From Streptomyces cellulosae (lineage in GTDB: Bacteria > Actinomycetota > Actinomycetes > Streptomycetales > Streptomycetaceae), in assembly GCF_000721105.1 (NCBI RefSeq), contig NZ_JOEV01000051.1, forward strand, positions 1 to 49,856: a stretch of DNA of 49,856 nt, given 5' to 3'. The translations under genes were made by a program, and so were the position numbers. Positions 15,486 to 26,258 of this stretch are shown one piece after another. How positions within the stretch are numbered: position 1 is the stretch's first letter; every line of letters begins with the position of its first letter. The notes under the pieces are model-generated. The model had not been told where the DNA came from. It searched no databases and worked only from the letters and a program-made list of their open reading frames with translations.

Positions 15486-16709
15486 ATGCCCGACAACCCG
15501 CCGCCCGCTCAGCCCGCTCACTCCGTGCCGTCCGCGCCCGTGATCCTCGGCGACGAGCCCGGTTCGTTCCCGTACAGCGTGCTCGCCGAGCGGCACCCCG
15601 CGATCATCCGGCAGGTGCGGGAGTCCTTCCCGTACGGCCCCGAGCAGCACGAAGCCCTCGACGCGCTCCTCGCGAGCTGCACCAAGGGCGTCGTCGAGCC
15701 GCTCCCGGCCGACGCGCACGACCTGGACCGCTGGTCGGCGTGGGGGATGGACGCGTACACGGGCCGTTCCTGGTTCGACGTGCCGTGGCTGTGGTCCGAG
15801 AGCCACTTCTACCGTCGGCTCCTGGACGCCGTCGGCTACTTCGGCCCCGGCCCCTGGCAGGGCATCGACCCGTTCCGCCCCTCCAAGCTCGCCGAACTCG
15901 ACTCCCGGGAGACGGACGAGGAACTGGCCGCCCTCGACGAACTCACCGGCCGCCCGGTGGACGAACAGGCCACGGCCCTGCTGCACGGCTCCCTGTGGGG
16001 CAACCGGGCCGACCTCGGTTTCCGCCTCTCGGACGCCGAAGCCGAGGACCGGGCCGCCGTTCCCGCCCTGGTCGCCGACGACACCGACACCCTCTGGACG
16101 CTGCTCGGTGGCGCCGGTGCCGCTACCGGAACCCTCTGCCTGATCGCCGACAACGCCGGACGCGAACTCATCCCCGACCTGCTGCTCATCGCCCACCTTC
16201 TCGCGCACGGGCGGATCGGGCGGGCCGTTCTGCAGGTGAAGCCGTACCCGTACTACGTCTCCGACGCCACCACCGCCGACGTGGTCGACGCGCTGCGCAG
16301 GCTCACGCGGGCACCCGGCGAGGCCGCCGCGTACGGGCACCGGCTGTGGGCCGCGATGGCCGACGGCCGCCTCGCGGTGCGCGCGCACCCCTTCTCCTGC
16401 GCCCCGCTGCCGTACACGGACATGCCCGACGATCTTCGCGCCGAACTCGCCACGGCCGACCTGACCATCGTGAAGGGCGACCTCAACTACCGCCGCCTGG
16501 TGGGCGACCGCCGCTGGCCCCCGACCACACCCTTCGCCGAGGTCACCGCGCACTTCCCGGGCCCGGTCGCCGCCCTGCGCACGCTGAAGTCCGAGGTGAT
16601 CACCGGCCTGGACGCGGACACGGAGGCCGCGCTGGTCGCCGCCGAAGGCCGGCGCTGGCGCACCAGCGGCACGCATGCGCTGATCCAGGTCAGCAGCTTT
16701 CCGGGGTGA
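15486..16709 (+). CDS. DUF89/ARMT1-family metal-dependent phosphatase
   Basis: Protein of 407 residues matching the DUF89 damage-control phosphatase family. Conserved marks are the N-terminal FPYSVLAERHPAIIRQV and FPYGPEQHEALDALL, the LHGSLWGNRADLGFR motif, the metal-site Asp in LIADNAGRELIPDLLL, and the KGDLNYRRL substrate motif. These enzymes hydrolyse small phosphometabolites, for example fructose-1-phosphate-like compounds, with Mn2+ or other divalent ions. The frame is open upstream to 15273, but similarity begins with the ATG at 15486. It lies between the GBL cluster and the geosmin synthase gene. A link to the GBL phosphate intermediate is possible but not shown. Confidence 0.85.
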   Translation: MPDNPPPAQPAHSVPSAPVILGDEPGSFPYSVLAERHPAIIRQVRESFPYGPEQHEALDALLASCTKGVVEPLPADAHDLDRWSAWGMDAYTGRSWFDVPWLWSESHFYRRLLDAVGYFGPGPWQGIDPFRPSKLAELDSRETDEELAALDELTGRPVDEQATALLHGSLWGNRADLGFRLSDAEAEDRAAVPALVADDTDTLWTLLGGAGAATGTLCLIADNAGRELIPDLLLIAHLLAHGRIGRAVLQVKPYPYYVSDATTADVVDALRRLTRAPGEAAAYGHRLWAAMADGRLAVRAHPFSCAPLPYTDMPDDLRAELATADLTIVKGDLNYRRLVGDRRWPPTTPFAEVTAHFPGPVAALRTLKSEVITGLDADTEAALVAAEGRRWRTSGTHALIQVSSFPG

Positions 16710-19111
<2,402 letters not shown>

Positions 19112-19210
19112 CCTCCCGCAGCGCGGAAGTCCGGCCACGGCGGGACCGACGCACGACGAGCACGGGGAGGGACACACCGGCTGACACACCTCGAACGCGG
19201 TGCGTCCCCT

Positions 19211-19258
19211 CGCGGCTCGCGTCGGCGCCCGGAGAGCCGGGTGCGGGCGCGAGCCGCG
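19211..19258. terminator. geoA terminator
   Basis: CGCGGCTCGCG (19211-19221) and CGCGAGCCGCG (19248-19258) form a perfect 11-bp outer stem, and an inner GCCCGG/CCGGGT hairpin fills the loop. It lies 100 bp after the geoA stop. Confidence 0.7.
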
Positions 19259-19381
19259 GGACGGGGTGGGGTGAGCTGCCCAAGGTTCATGGCCCGCCGT
19301 CCTCGGCCGCCGGTCACTGTCACTCGTTCGTGGCTCGTCATGCGCCATCGCCCCGGGTAGGGCTTCAGCCGGAGGCGATCC

Positions 19382-19975
19382 ATGGAACAGACTGCGTTGC
19401 GTCCCAAGCCGATGCCCGGCCGGGACCCCGGCGGTGGCAGGCCCGGCCCCGCCCGACGTCCGCACGCCGCACGGCGGCGGGGCCGACGGCTGCGGGCCCT
19501 GGTGTTCGCCCTGTCCGTCGGGTCGGTCCTCATCCTGACCGGGATCGGCCTCGGCACGGTCGGCACCACGGTGATCGGCATGAGCAGAGTCACCGAACTG
19601 CAGCGCCAGGCCGGACAGGCCGCGCCGGGTGCCCGGGCCGGCACGTCCGCCTCGGCCCACCCGGGCCGCTCCGAGCCGCCCGCTTCCGCGAGCCTCTGGC
19701 CGGTGCTCGGCGGCGCGACCCTCGGCCTGGAGGCCATGGACGCGGGGAAGGCCGGCGCCCTGGTCGTCGGCGTGCATGTGCCGGGCCCGGGCTACTCGGC
19801 CGGTCTGGTCCGGGGAGACGTGGTCCTCGCCTTCGGCCGGACCCGCGTCGACTCGGCCGCCGACCTGGCCCATGCCGTGAGGCAGGCCCGTCCCAGCCGT
19901 CCAGTCGTCCTGACGGTGCGTCACAAAAGCGGCGGCTACCAGCAGTTGACGGCGGTTCCCGGCATCGTCACATGA
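19382..19975 (+). CDS. Membrane-anchored PDZ-domain protein
   Basis: Protein of 197 residues. An Arg-rich cytoplasmic start (ARRPHAARRRGRRLRALVFA) leads into one membrane helix near residues 38-60, then a short linker and a C-terminal PDZ domain (about 105-195) with LVVGVHVPGPGYSAGLVRGD and VVLAFGRTRVDSAADLAHAV. No protease domain is attached. PDZ domains bind protein C-termini, so it probably recruits or regulates an exported protease or another envelope protein. A gene of this kind often follows geosmin synthase in streptomycetes, but a functional link is not known. The start at 19382 follows CAGCCGGAGG. Confidence 0.8.
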   Translation: MEQTALRPKPMPGRDPGGGRPGPARRPHAARRRGRRLRALVFALSVGSVLILTGIGLGTVGTTVIGMSRVTELQRQAGQAAPGARAGTSASAHPGRSEPPASASLWPVLGGATLGLEAMDAGKAGALVVGVHVPGPGYSAGLVRGDVVLAFGRTRVDSAADLAHAVRQARPSRPVVLTVRHKSGGYQQLTAVPGIVT

Positions 19976-20180
19976 CCACCGGAACCGGCTGGTCGGTCGT
20001 CGTCGCCGGTGGGGCGCCGTGATGTGAGCAGGGGACTCCATGGTTGCGCGACGGGCGTCCGTCTGGCCGGGCGGGCGGGGAGAAACCGAAAGCCATGACA
20101 ACCGGCTCGCGCCGCCCCCGCTGTCCGGGCAGGATGCTCCCGTAGTCCCTTGAGTCCCCTCACCCCCCAGGGAGGCCCGG

Positions 20181-21308
20181 ATGACCGGCAGCACGCGCGC
20201 CCCCTTCACCGCCGACGACTACCGGGCCCGTATGGAGCGCGCCGCGCGGGCGGCCGCCGACGCGGGGCTCGCCGGGCTCCTGGTGGCGCCGGGGCCGGAC
20301 CTGGTATGGCTCACCGGCTACGCGCCCACCGCGATGACCGAACGCCTCACCCTGCTGGTCCTCGCCCCCGGACAGGACCCCGTCCTGGTCGTCCCCACCC
20401 TGGAGGCCCCGGACGCCGCGCAGGCCACCGGCGCGCCCGCGCTGACCCTGCGTGACTGGACCGACGGCAAGGACCCGTACGCGCTCGCCGCCCCGCTCCT
20501 CGACCGGAACGGCCGCTTCGGCATCAGCGACAACGCCTGGGCCATACATCTGCTGGGACTGCAGAAGACGCTGCCCGGCACCTCGTACGCCTCCCTCACC
20601 GAGGCGCTGCCCATGCTGCGCGCCGTCAAGGACGCCGCGGAACTCGAACTGCTGGCGGCAGCGGGAGCGGCCGCGGACGCCACGTTCGAGGAGATCCGCA
20701 ACGTTCCCTTCGCCGGCCGCAGGGAGTCCGAGATCGCCGCCGACCTCAGTCGCCTGCTGCGCGAACACGGACACGAGCAGGTCGACTTCACCATCGTCGC
20801 CTCCGGTCCGAACGGCGCCAACCCGCACCACGAGGTCGGCGACCGTGTCGTCGAACGCGGCGACATGGTCGTCCTCGACTTCGGCGGCCTCAGGGCCGGC
20901 TACGGATCCGACACCTCCCGCACGGTCCACGTCGGCGAACCCACCGACGAGGAACGCAGGGTCCACGACCTCGTCCGCCAGGCCCAGGAGGCGGGCTTTC
21001 GCGCGGTACGGCCCGGCGTGGCCTGCCAGGAAGTCGACCGGGCCGCCCGCGCGGTCATCGCCGACGCCGGGTACGGCGAGTTCTTCATCCACCGCACCGG
21101 GCACGGCATCGGCGTCACCACGCACGAGCCGCCGTACATGATCGAGGGCGAGGAGCAGCCCCTCGTACCCGGCATGTGCTTCTCCGTGGAACCCGGTGTC
21201 TATCTCCCGGGCCGTTTCGGGGTGCGCATCGAGGACATCGTCACCGTGACGGAGGACGGCGGGCGCCGCCTGAACACCACCGGCCGGGAGATGGTCATAG
21301 TGGAGTGA
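20181..21308 (+). CDS. M24-family metallopeptidase (aminopeptidase P / Xaa-Pro dipeptidase type)
   Basis: Cytoplasmic peptidase of 375 residues with the creatinase-type N-terminal domain (GLLVAPGPDLVWLTGYAPTA) and the pita-bread catalytic domain. The dinuclear metal ligands are all present in order: Asp in MVVLDFGG, Asp in YGSDTSRT, His in TGHGIGVTTHEPP, Glu in FSVEPGVYL and Glu in RIEDIVTV. The HxxG and THE-like sequences indicate cleavage of Xaa-Pro bonds. ATG at 20181 follows CAGGGAGG. The kinase-like gene downstream starts 45 bp after the stop, so the two are probably co-transcribed. Confidence 0.9.
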   Translation: MTGSTRAPFTADDYRARMERAARAAADAGLAGLLVAPGPDLVWLTGYAPTAMTERLTLLVLAPGQDPVLVVPTLEAPDAAQATGAPALTLRDWTDGKDPYALAAPLLDRNGRFGISDNAWAIHLLGLQKTLPGTSYASLTEALPMLRAVKDAAELELLAAAGAAADATFEEIRNVPFAGRRESEIAADLSRLLREHGHEQVDFTIVASGPNGANPHHEVGDRVVERGDMVVLDFGGLRAGYGSDTSRTVHVGEPTDEERRVHDLVRQAQEAGFRAVRPGVACQEVDRAARAVIADAGYGEFFIHRTGHGIGVTTHEPPYMIEGEEQPLVPGMCFSVEPGVYLPGRFGVRIEDIVTVTEDGGRRLNTTGREMVIVE

Positions 21309-21353
21309 CGAGCAGCAGGAGCCCCCACGTCCCCGACCGACTACGGCGCGACC

Positions 21354-22310
21354 ATGACTCAGGCACCGACACCCACCGCGGACACCGTCCGCCGACTGGT
21401 CCGTTCCCTGCTCAAGGACAGCGGGGCCGGCGCGGACGACGCCGGGCCCGAGGTCCGGCCGGCCACCGGGAGGGAGGAGAGCTCCGTCTGGTGGGTCGGC
21501 GCCCGCCACGTCCTGCGCCTGGCCCCCGACCGGGAGGCAGCCGTCCGGCAGCGCCGTGAACTGCGGCTGCGGGACCTGGTGCGCCCCCACCTGCCGGTCG
21601 CGGTGCCGACGAGCGTGGCGCACGGCGAGTGGTCCGCCGGGCTGACCTACACCCTGGACACCAGGGTGGCCGGCGGGTCGGGGGAGGAGCACGACGTGTC
21701 CGCCGTCGGAGAGGCCGACCTGGCAGGTCTGCTCACCGGCCTGCGCGAGGTGCCGGTCCGGCAGGCCGAGACGCTCGGGGTGCCGCGCACCGCCCCGCGC
21801 TCCCTGGAGGCCCTGCGCCGGGCGGCCGGGCAGGCCGCGGAACGCCTCGCCGCGGCCGACGAGTTCGACCCCGTGCGCCTGCACCAACTCGCGCCGACGG
21901 CCGCCGTCCAGCTCGCCGCTCAGCCCGGTTCCGCGGTCCTCGTCCATCACGACCTCCGGGGCGCGCACCTCGTGGTCAGCGCCGACGGCCGGGTGCGTGG
22001 TGTCCTCGGCTGGGCCGACACGGTCGTCGGCGACCCCGCCGAGGACATCGCCGGCCTCGCGCTCGCCGTCGGCTCCCCGGCAGCCGTCCGCGCCGCCACC
22101 CTCGCCGGCTACGGCGCCCGCCCCTGCCTGCGCGGCCTCTGGCTCGCCCGCTGCGACACGGTCATCCGCCTCGCCGCCCACCTGGACACGCGTGACGCCA
22201 CACCCCTGCCGCTCCTGCGCAGCCAACTGCGCCGCGCCTGGGAGGCGATCCTGCTGGAGAGGGTCACGGAACTGCGGGACGACGGGGAGAAGGACGACGC
22301 GGAGCCGTAG
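21354..22310 (+). CDS. APH-fold phosphotransferase-like protein with altered catalytic residues
   Basis: Protein of 318 residues with the aminoglycoside phosphotransferase/choline kinase fold: an ATP-lobe stretch (SSVWWVGARHVLRLAPDREA), the catalytic loop HHDLRGAHLVV (residues 198-208) and GVLGWADTVVGDPAEDIAGL. The catalytic Asp200 is present. The Asn that normally closes the loop (HxDxxxxN) is His205, and the Asp of the usual [IL]DW metal motif is Gly219. Both positions normally hold Mg2+, so the protein may be a pseudokinase or use a shifted metal site. It lies downstream of the M24 peptidase gene. The fold is clear; substrate and activity are not. Confidence 0.75.
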   Translation: MTQAPTPTADTVRRLVRSLLKDSGAGADDAGPEVRPATGREESSVWWVGARHVLRLAPDREAAVRQRRELRLRDLVRPHLPVAVPTSVAHGEWSAGLTYTLDTRVAGGSGEEHDVSAVGEADLAGLLTGLREVPVRQAETLGVPRTAPRSLEALRRAAGQAAERLAAADEFDPVRLHQLAPTAAVQLAAQPGSAVLVHHDLRGAHLVVSADGRVRGVLGWADTVVGDPAEDIAGLALAVGSPAAVRAATLAGYGARPCLRGLWLARCDTVIRLAAHLDTRDATPLPLLRSQLRRAWEAILLERVTELRDDGEKDDAEP

Positions 22311-22520
22311 GAGGGGGCGCCGGCCTCGGGGGCAGGCGATCTCCCGTGACGAACCGAACCGAGTCGGCCGAACGGGACCGCGTGGTCACCGTCGCGAGGA
22401 CCGCGGCCACGTGGCCGGGCCACGCGCCCCGGGGTCTGCGCATCGGCGTCCCGATGGGCGCCGGTGCCCCGTGGGCGAGCGCCGGACGAGCGCCGGACGC
22501 GCCGGTGTATCGGATCGCTC

Positions 22521-23528
22521 CTAGGCGACCGTGAGCACGATCTTGCCTTGGAGGTGCCCTCGGGCGGCGCGTTCGTGTGCCGCCCGGGCGTGCGCGAGCG
22601 GAAACGTGCTGTCGATCGCGACGCGGACCGTGCCCGCGTCGAGCAGGCGTCCCAGTTCGGCGAGCTGCGTGCCGTTCGAGCGGACCTGTGCGATCGAGAC
22701 CGTGACGCCCAGTTTCGCGGTCTCCTCGTCGTCGTATTCGCCGGGGAACACCGGGAAGAGGGCGCCGCCGTGCTTGAGCGTGCGCAGGAGGCGGCTGCTG
22801 TGGGGGCCGCCGACGGTGTCGAGAACGAGGTCGATGTCGTGCACGAGTTCCTCGGGACGGCTCTTGGTGTAGTCGATGAACCGGTCGGCGCCGAGGTCGC
22901 TCAGGAACGCCGCGTGCGCGCCCGATGCCACCGCGATGACGCGTGCGCCCTTCCATTTCGCCAGCTGCAGGGCGAAGTGCCCCACGCCGCCCGCGGCGCC
23001 GTTGATGAGCACCGTCGTGCCGGCGCCGAGTGCCGTCGGGCGGTGCCGTGCCTCCTGGAAGGGCGACGGGTGATCGTGTCCGACCTCGATCAGGTACTGC
23101 CACGCCGTCAGCCCGGCCATGGGTGTCCCGGCGGCGTGCACGTGGTCGATGCCGGCCGGCTTGCGTGCGAGGTCCGAGGCGGGCGCGGCGACGTACTCGG
23201 CGTAAGCGCTGCCGTCGAAACCGGGGAAGCGCAGCAGCCCGAAGACCTCGTCCCCCACGGCGAGGCCGTCCACGTCCGCGGCGACGGCCTCGACGACGCC
23301 CGACACGTCCGTCCCCGGAATCACCGGCAGGCTGACCGTCGAATCCGTCCCGGGCACGCTGGTCAGTCCGCCGCGCAGGTACCAGTCCGGTGGGTTGACG
23401 CCGACCGCGTGCACGCGGACGAGTACCTCACCCGGTCCCGGCTCGGGAATCGGCACCTCGTCGAGACGCAGAACCTCAGGGCCGCCGTGCTCATGGAGCC
23501 GGACCGCCCTCATCGTGTGTGTCGGCAT
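22521..23528 (-). CDS. Zinc-independent NADPH:quinone oxidoreductase (MDR superfamily)
   Basis: Protein of 335 residues. The GroES-like N-domain begins MRAVRLHEHGGPEVLRLDEV and includes PGPGEVLVRVHAVGVNPPDW. The Rossmann domain has GTTVLINGAAGGVGHFALQL (the AxxGxxG motif) followed by WKGARVIAVASG. The Cys ligands of zinc alcohol dehydrogenases are absent, as in quinone oxidoreductases, which reduce quinones or enones. It is divergent from a TetR gene, and an operator cluster separates them, so it is almost certainly that regulator's target. ATG at 23528 was chosen because the frame before it runs through the operator. Confidence 0.9.
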   Translation of the reverse strand: MPTHTMRAVRLHEHGGPEVLRLDEVPIPEPGPGEVLVRVHAVGVNPPDWYLRGGLTSVPGTDSTVSLPVIPGTDVSGVVEAVAADVDGLAVGDEVFGLLRFPGFDGSAYAEYVAAPASDLARKPAGIDHVHAAGTPMAGLTAWQYLIEVGHDHPSPFQEARHRPTALGAGTTVLINGAAGGVGHFALQLAKWKGARVIAVASGAHAAFLSDLGADRFIDYTKSRPEELVHDIDLVLDTVGGPHSSRLLRTLKHGGALFPVFPGEYDDEETAKLGVTVSIAQVRSNGTQLAELGRLLDAGTVRVAIDSTFPLAHARAAHERAARGHLQGKIVLTVA

Positions 23529-23561
23529 TGTTTCTCCTGCCCGCGCTGCGGGATTAGGCTT

Positions 23562-23624
23562 ATTCGGATCAGTGCTCCATGTAAGTGGACCACTGATCCG
23601 AATATATGGACCAGTGATCCGAAT
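23562..23624. promoter_or_regulatory. TetR operator cluster between divergent genes
   Basis: Three near-identical 13-mers: ATTCGGATCAGTG (23562-23574, inverted), CACTGATCCGAAT (23591-23603) and CAGTGATCCGAAT (23612-23624). The first two form a perfect inverted repeat with a 16-bp gap; the last two are direct repeats 21 bp apart (two helical turns), each preceded by TGGAC. The layout suits a repressor dimer array controlling both genes. Confidence 0.75.
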
Positions 23625-23639
23625 AGTCAAGAGGGGCAG

Positions 23640-24233
23640 ATGCGGGCCGACGCCAGGAAGAACCGCGACCACCTGCTCGCAGTAGCGGGCACCGCCATCG
23701 CCGAGCAAGGCGTCGACGTGTCACTGCGCGACATCGCGCGCAGGGCCGACGTCGGGCTGGCGACGCTGCTGCGTCACTTCCCGACCCGCGAGGCGCTGCT
23801 CGACGCCCTGCTCCGCACGAGCTTCGACGAACTGACGGCGAAGGCGGGCGAGCTCGAGACGTCGAGCTCGCCGGAAGACGCTCTTGTCTCGTGGCTGCGC
23901 GACTGCGTCGGGTGGACCACCGAGTACCGGGGCGTGACCGTGCTGATGGCAACCGCCATCGAGGACACCGAGTCCGCCCTCCACGCTTCGTGCGTCACCC
24001 TGCGGGCGGCCGGTGCGCGGCTCCTCGCCCGTGCCCAGGCCACGGGCATGGCGCGGTCCGACATCGACGGCACCGATCTGTTCGCGCTGATCGCGGCGCT
24101 CGCGTGGCTCGGCGATCAGCCCTCGCTCGCCCCACGCGCCGATCACCTCTTCGATGTGGTCGCGAGCGCGATCCTGACGAGCGCGGGGAGCGGCGACGCC
24201 CAGGGGGAGCGCCGCCCTCCGGACCGTCGTTGA
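23640..24233 (+). CDS. TetR-family regulator of the oxidoreductase
   Basis: Protein of 197 residues. The N-terminal domain reads ADARKNRDHLLAVAGTAIAE with helix-turn-helix SLRDIARRADVGLATLLRHF, typical of the TetR group whose members carry an SbtR-like C-terminal domain. The ligand domain (about 80-190) is hydrophobic with no recognised signature. It is divergent from the quinone oxidoreductase with 111 bp between, containing three operator copies, so autoregulation and control of that gene are likely; the inducer may be a quinone or electrophile. ATG at 23640 has AAGAGGGG upstream. Confidence 0.88.
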   Translation: MRADARKNRDHLLAVAGTAIAEQGVDVSLRDIARRADVGLATLLRHFPTREALLDALLRTSFDELTAKAGELETSSSPEDALVSWLRDCVGWTTEYRGVTVLMATAIEDTESALHASCVTLRAAGARLLARAQATGMARSDIDGTDLFALIAALAWLGDQPSLAPRADHLFDVVASAILTSAGSGDAQGERRPPDRR

Positions 24234-24272
24234 GATCGCCCGGCGCGGCCCGGGCAACTCCGTCCGCGCGAG

Positions 24273-24300
24273 GCGTAAGCGCATGCGCAAACGCTTACGC
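24273..24300. terminator. Bidirectional terminator between tetR and treZ
   Basis: GCGTAAGCG and CGCTTACGC form a perfect 9-bp stem with a 10-nt loop. It stands 40 bp after each of two convergent stop codons. Confidence 0.75.
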
Positions 24301-24339
24301 GAGCCGAGTCCCCCGGCCCCGGCCGGACCCCGCAGGCGC

Positions 24340-26085
24340 TCACCCCTGCAGCAGCACCACGCAGGACTCTCCGGGCAGATGCAGCACTCCGCCCGCGCCC
24401 GGTGGTTCGACCGGTTCCCAGGCGGCCAGGACGCGTGCCTCGCGGGGCCCCAGGGGGATCGCGGCCGGTTCCTCGGCCAGGTTCACCGCCACGCGGACAT
24501 CTCCGCGCCGGAAGGCCAGCCAGCGCTCTTGCGCGTCGTAGGCCACCTTGGTGTCGGCGAGGTCGGGATCGGTGAGGTCCGCCTGTTCGGCACGCAGCTC
24601 GATGAGCTTGCGGTACCAGGCCAGCACGCGTGCGTGGGGCTCGCGTTCCGGCTCGGACCAGTCGAGGCAGGAGCGGTCGCGGGTCGCCGGGTCCTGCGGG
24701 TCGGGGACGTCCTCCTCGGCCCACCCGTGCGCGGCGAACTCCCGCCGCCTGCCCCGACGTACGGCCTCGGCGAGCTCGGGATCCGTGTGGTCGGTGAAGA
24801 ACTGCCACGGCGTGCCCGCCGCCCACTCCTCGCCCATGAACAGCATCGGCGTGAAGGGAGCCGTGAGGACCAGCGCGGCCGCACAGGCCAGCAGGCCGGG
24901 GGAGAGGGACGCCGACAGGCGGTCGCCCTGGGCGCGGTTGCCGACCTGGTCGTGGGTCTGGCTGTAGCCGAGCAGCCGGTGTCCCGCCACGCGCGAACGG
25001 TCCAGCGGACGTCCGTGGTGGCGGCCCCGGAAGCTCGAGTACGTGCCGTCGTGGAAGTAGCCGCCCGTGAGCGTCTTGGCGACCGACTTCAGAGGGGAGC
25101 GTCCGAAGTCGGCGTAGTAGCCCTGGTCCTCGCCGGTCAGCGCGGTGTGCAGGGCGTGGTGGAAGTCGTCGTTCCACTGTGCGTGCAGACCGAGGCCGCC
25201 CTCCGCGCGCGAGGTGACCAGCCGCGGGTCGTTCAGATCCGACTCGGCGACCAGGAACAGCGGCCGGCCCACTTCGGTGGCGAGGGTGTCCACCTCCGTC
25301 GACAGCTCCTCCAGGAAGGTGCACGCGCGCGTGTCCGCCAGCGCGTGCACCGCGTCCAGCCGCAGCCCGTCGATCCGGTAGTCCCGCAGCCACGCCAGCG
25401 CGCTGCCCAGCAGGAACGCGCGCACCTCGTCGGAGCCGGGTGCGTCCAGGTTCACCGCGGAACCCCAGGGCGTGTGGTGGGTGTCCGTGAAGTAGGGCCC
25501 GAACTGGGGGAGGTAGTTGCCCGAAGGCCCCAGGTGGTTGTGCACCACGTCCAGGACCACGCCCAGGCCGAGCTCATGCGCCCGGTCGACGAAGCGTTTC
25601 AGCGCCTCGGGGCCGCCGTACGGCTCGTGCACCGCCCACAGCGAGACGCCCTCGTACCCCCACCCGTGCCGGCCCGGGAAGGGGCACAGCGGCATCAACT
25701 CGACGTGTGAGACGCCCAGTTCGACCAGGTGCCCGAGTCGCTCGGCCGCCGCGTCCAGTGTGCCCTCGCGCGTGTACGTGCCCACGTGCAGCTCGTACAG
25801 CACCGCCCCGGGCAGCGGGCGCCCGGACCACTTGGCCCGCCACGCGTAGCGCTCGTGGTCGACCACCGCGCTCAGCCCGTCCGGACCGTCCGGCTGCCGG
25901 CGCGAGCGAGGGTCCGGCAGCACGGGACCGTCGTCCAGCGCGTAGCCGTACCGTGTGCCGTCCCGCGCCTCCGCCTCGCCCCGCCACCACCCCGGGCGCT
26001 GCGGATCGCGCTCCAACGCGCGCGTGGCCTCCTCGCAATGGAGCGTCACACGAGCGGCCTGCGGTGCCCACACCTCGAACTGCAC
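24340..26085 (-). CDS. treZ: Malto-oligosyltrehalose trehalohydrolase
   Basis: GH13 enzyme of 581 residues that releases trehalose from malto-oligosyltrehalose, the last step of the TreY-TreZ pathway. An N-terminal beta-domain (FEVWAPQAARVTLHCEEATR) is followed by the barrel with YELHVGTYTREGTLDAAAER, GVVLDVVHNHLGPSGNYLPQ, the nucleophile Asp in GLRLDAVHALAD, the acid Glu in FLVAESDLNDP and the transition-state Asp in SQTHDQVGNR. The conserved LFMGEEWA motif and a C-terminal beta-domain close it. The start is a GTG at 26085. treY and glgX lie further along the same strand, separated by a plus-strand block. Confidence 0.95.
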   Translation of the reverse strand: MQFEVWAPQAARVTLHCEEATRALERDPQRPGWWRGEAEARDGTRYGYALDDGPVLPDPRSRRQPDGPDGLSAVVDHERYAWRAKWSGRPLPGAVLYELHVGTYTREGTLDAAAERLGHLVELGVSHVELMPLCPFPGRHGWGYEGVSLWAVHEPYGGPEALKRFVDRAHELGLGVVLDVVHNHLGPSGNYLPQFGPYFTDTHHTPWGSAVNLDAPGSDEVRAFLLGSALAWLRDYRIDGLRLDAVHALADTRACTFLEELSTEVDTLATEVGRPLFLVAESDLNDPRLVTSRAEGGLGLHAQWNDDFHHALHTALTGEDQGYYADFGRSPLKSVAKTLTGGYFHDGTYSSFRGRHHGRPLDRSRVAGHRLLGYSQTHDQVGNRAQGDRLSASLSPGLLACAAALVLTAPFTPMLFMGEEWAAGTPWQFFTDHTDPELAEAVRRGRRREFAAHGWAEEDVPDPQDPATRDRSCLDWSEPEREPHARVLAWYRKLIELRAEQADLTDPDLADTKVAYDAQERWLAFRRGDVRVAVNLAEEPAAIPLGPREARVLAAWEPVEPPGAGGVLHLPGESCVVLLQG

Positions 26086-26258
26086 GGACGGTTCCCCTTC
26101 GTCTGCTCACCGTGATGTAGCCCGTCCATGGTGCTTCAAACGCGATCAAAGCACCGGTGAATCCTCCGCTTCGCGGCAGGTGTCGTCCGCCACGCGCGCG
26201 GGCCGGGCGTTCTCCGGTTTTCTGGACACCCGGCGTTCACTGCCCGACAATCACGAGC

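Noticed and set aside
22311..22520. Small plus-strand ORF MTNRTESAERDRVVTVARTA at 22346
   Set aside because: No ribosome site, no family resemblance and a Pro/Arg/Gly-rich end; the gap probably only holds gene ends.
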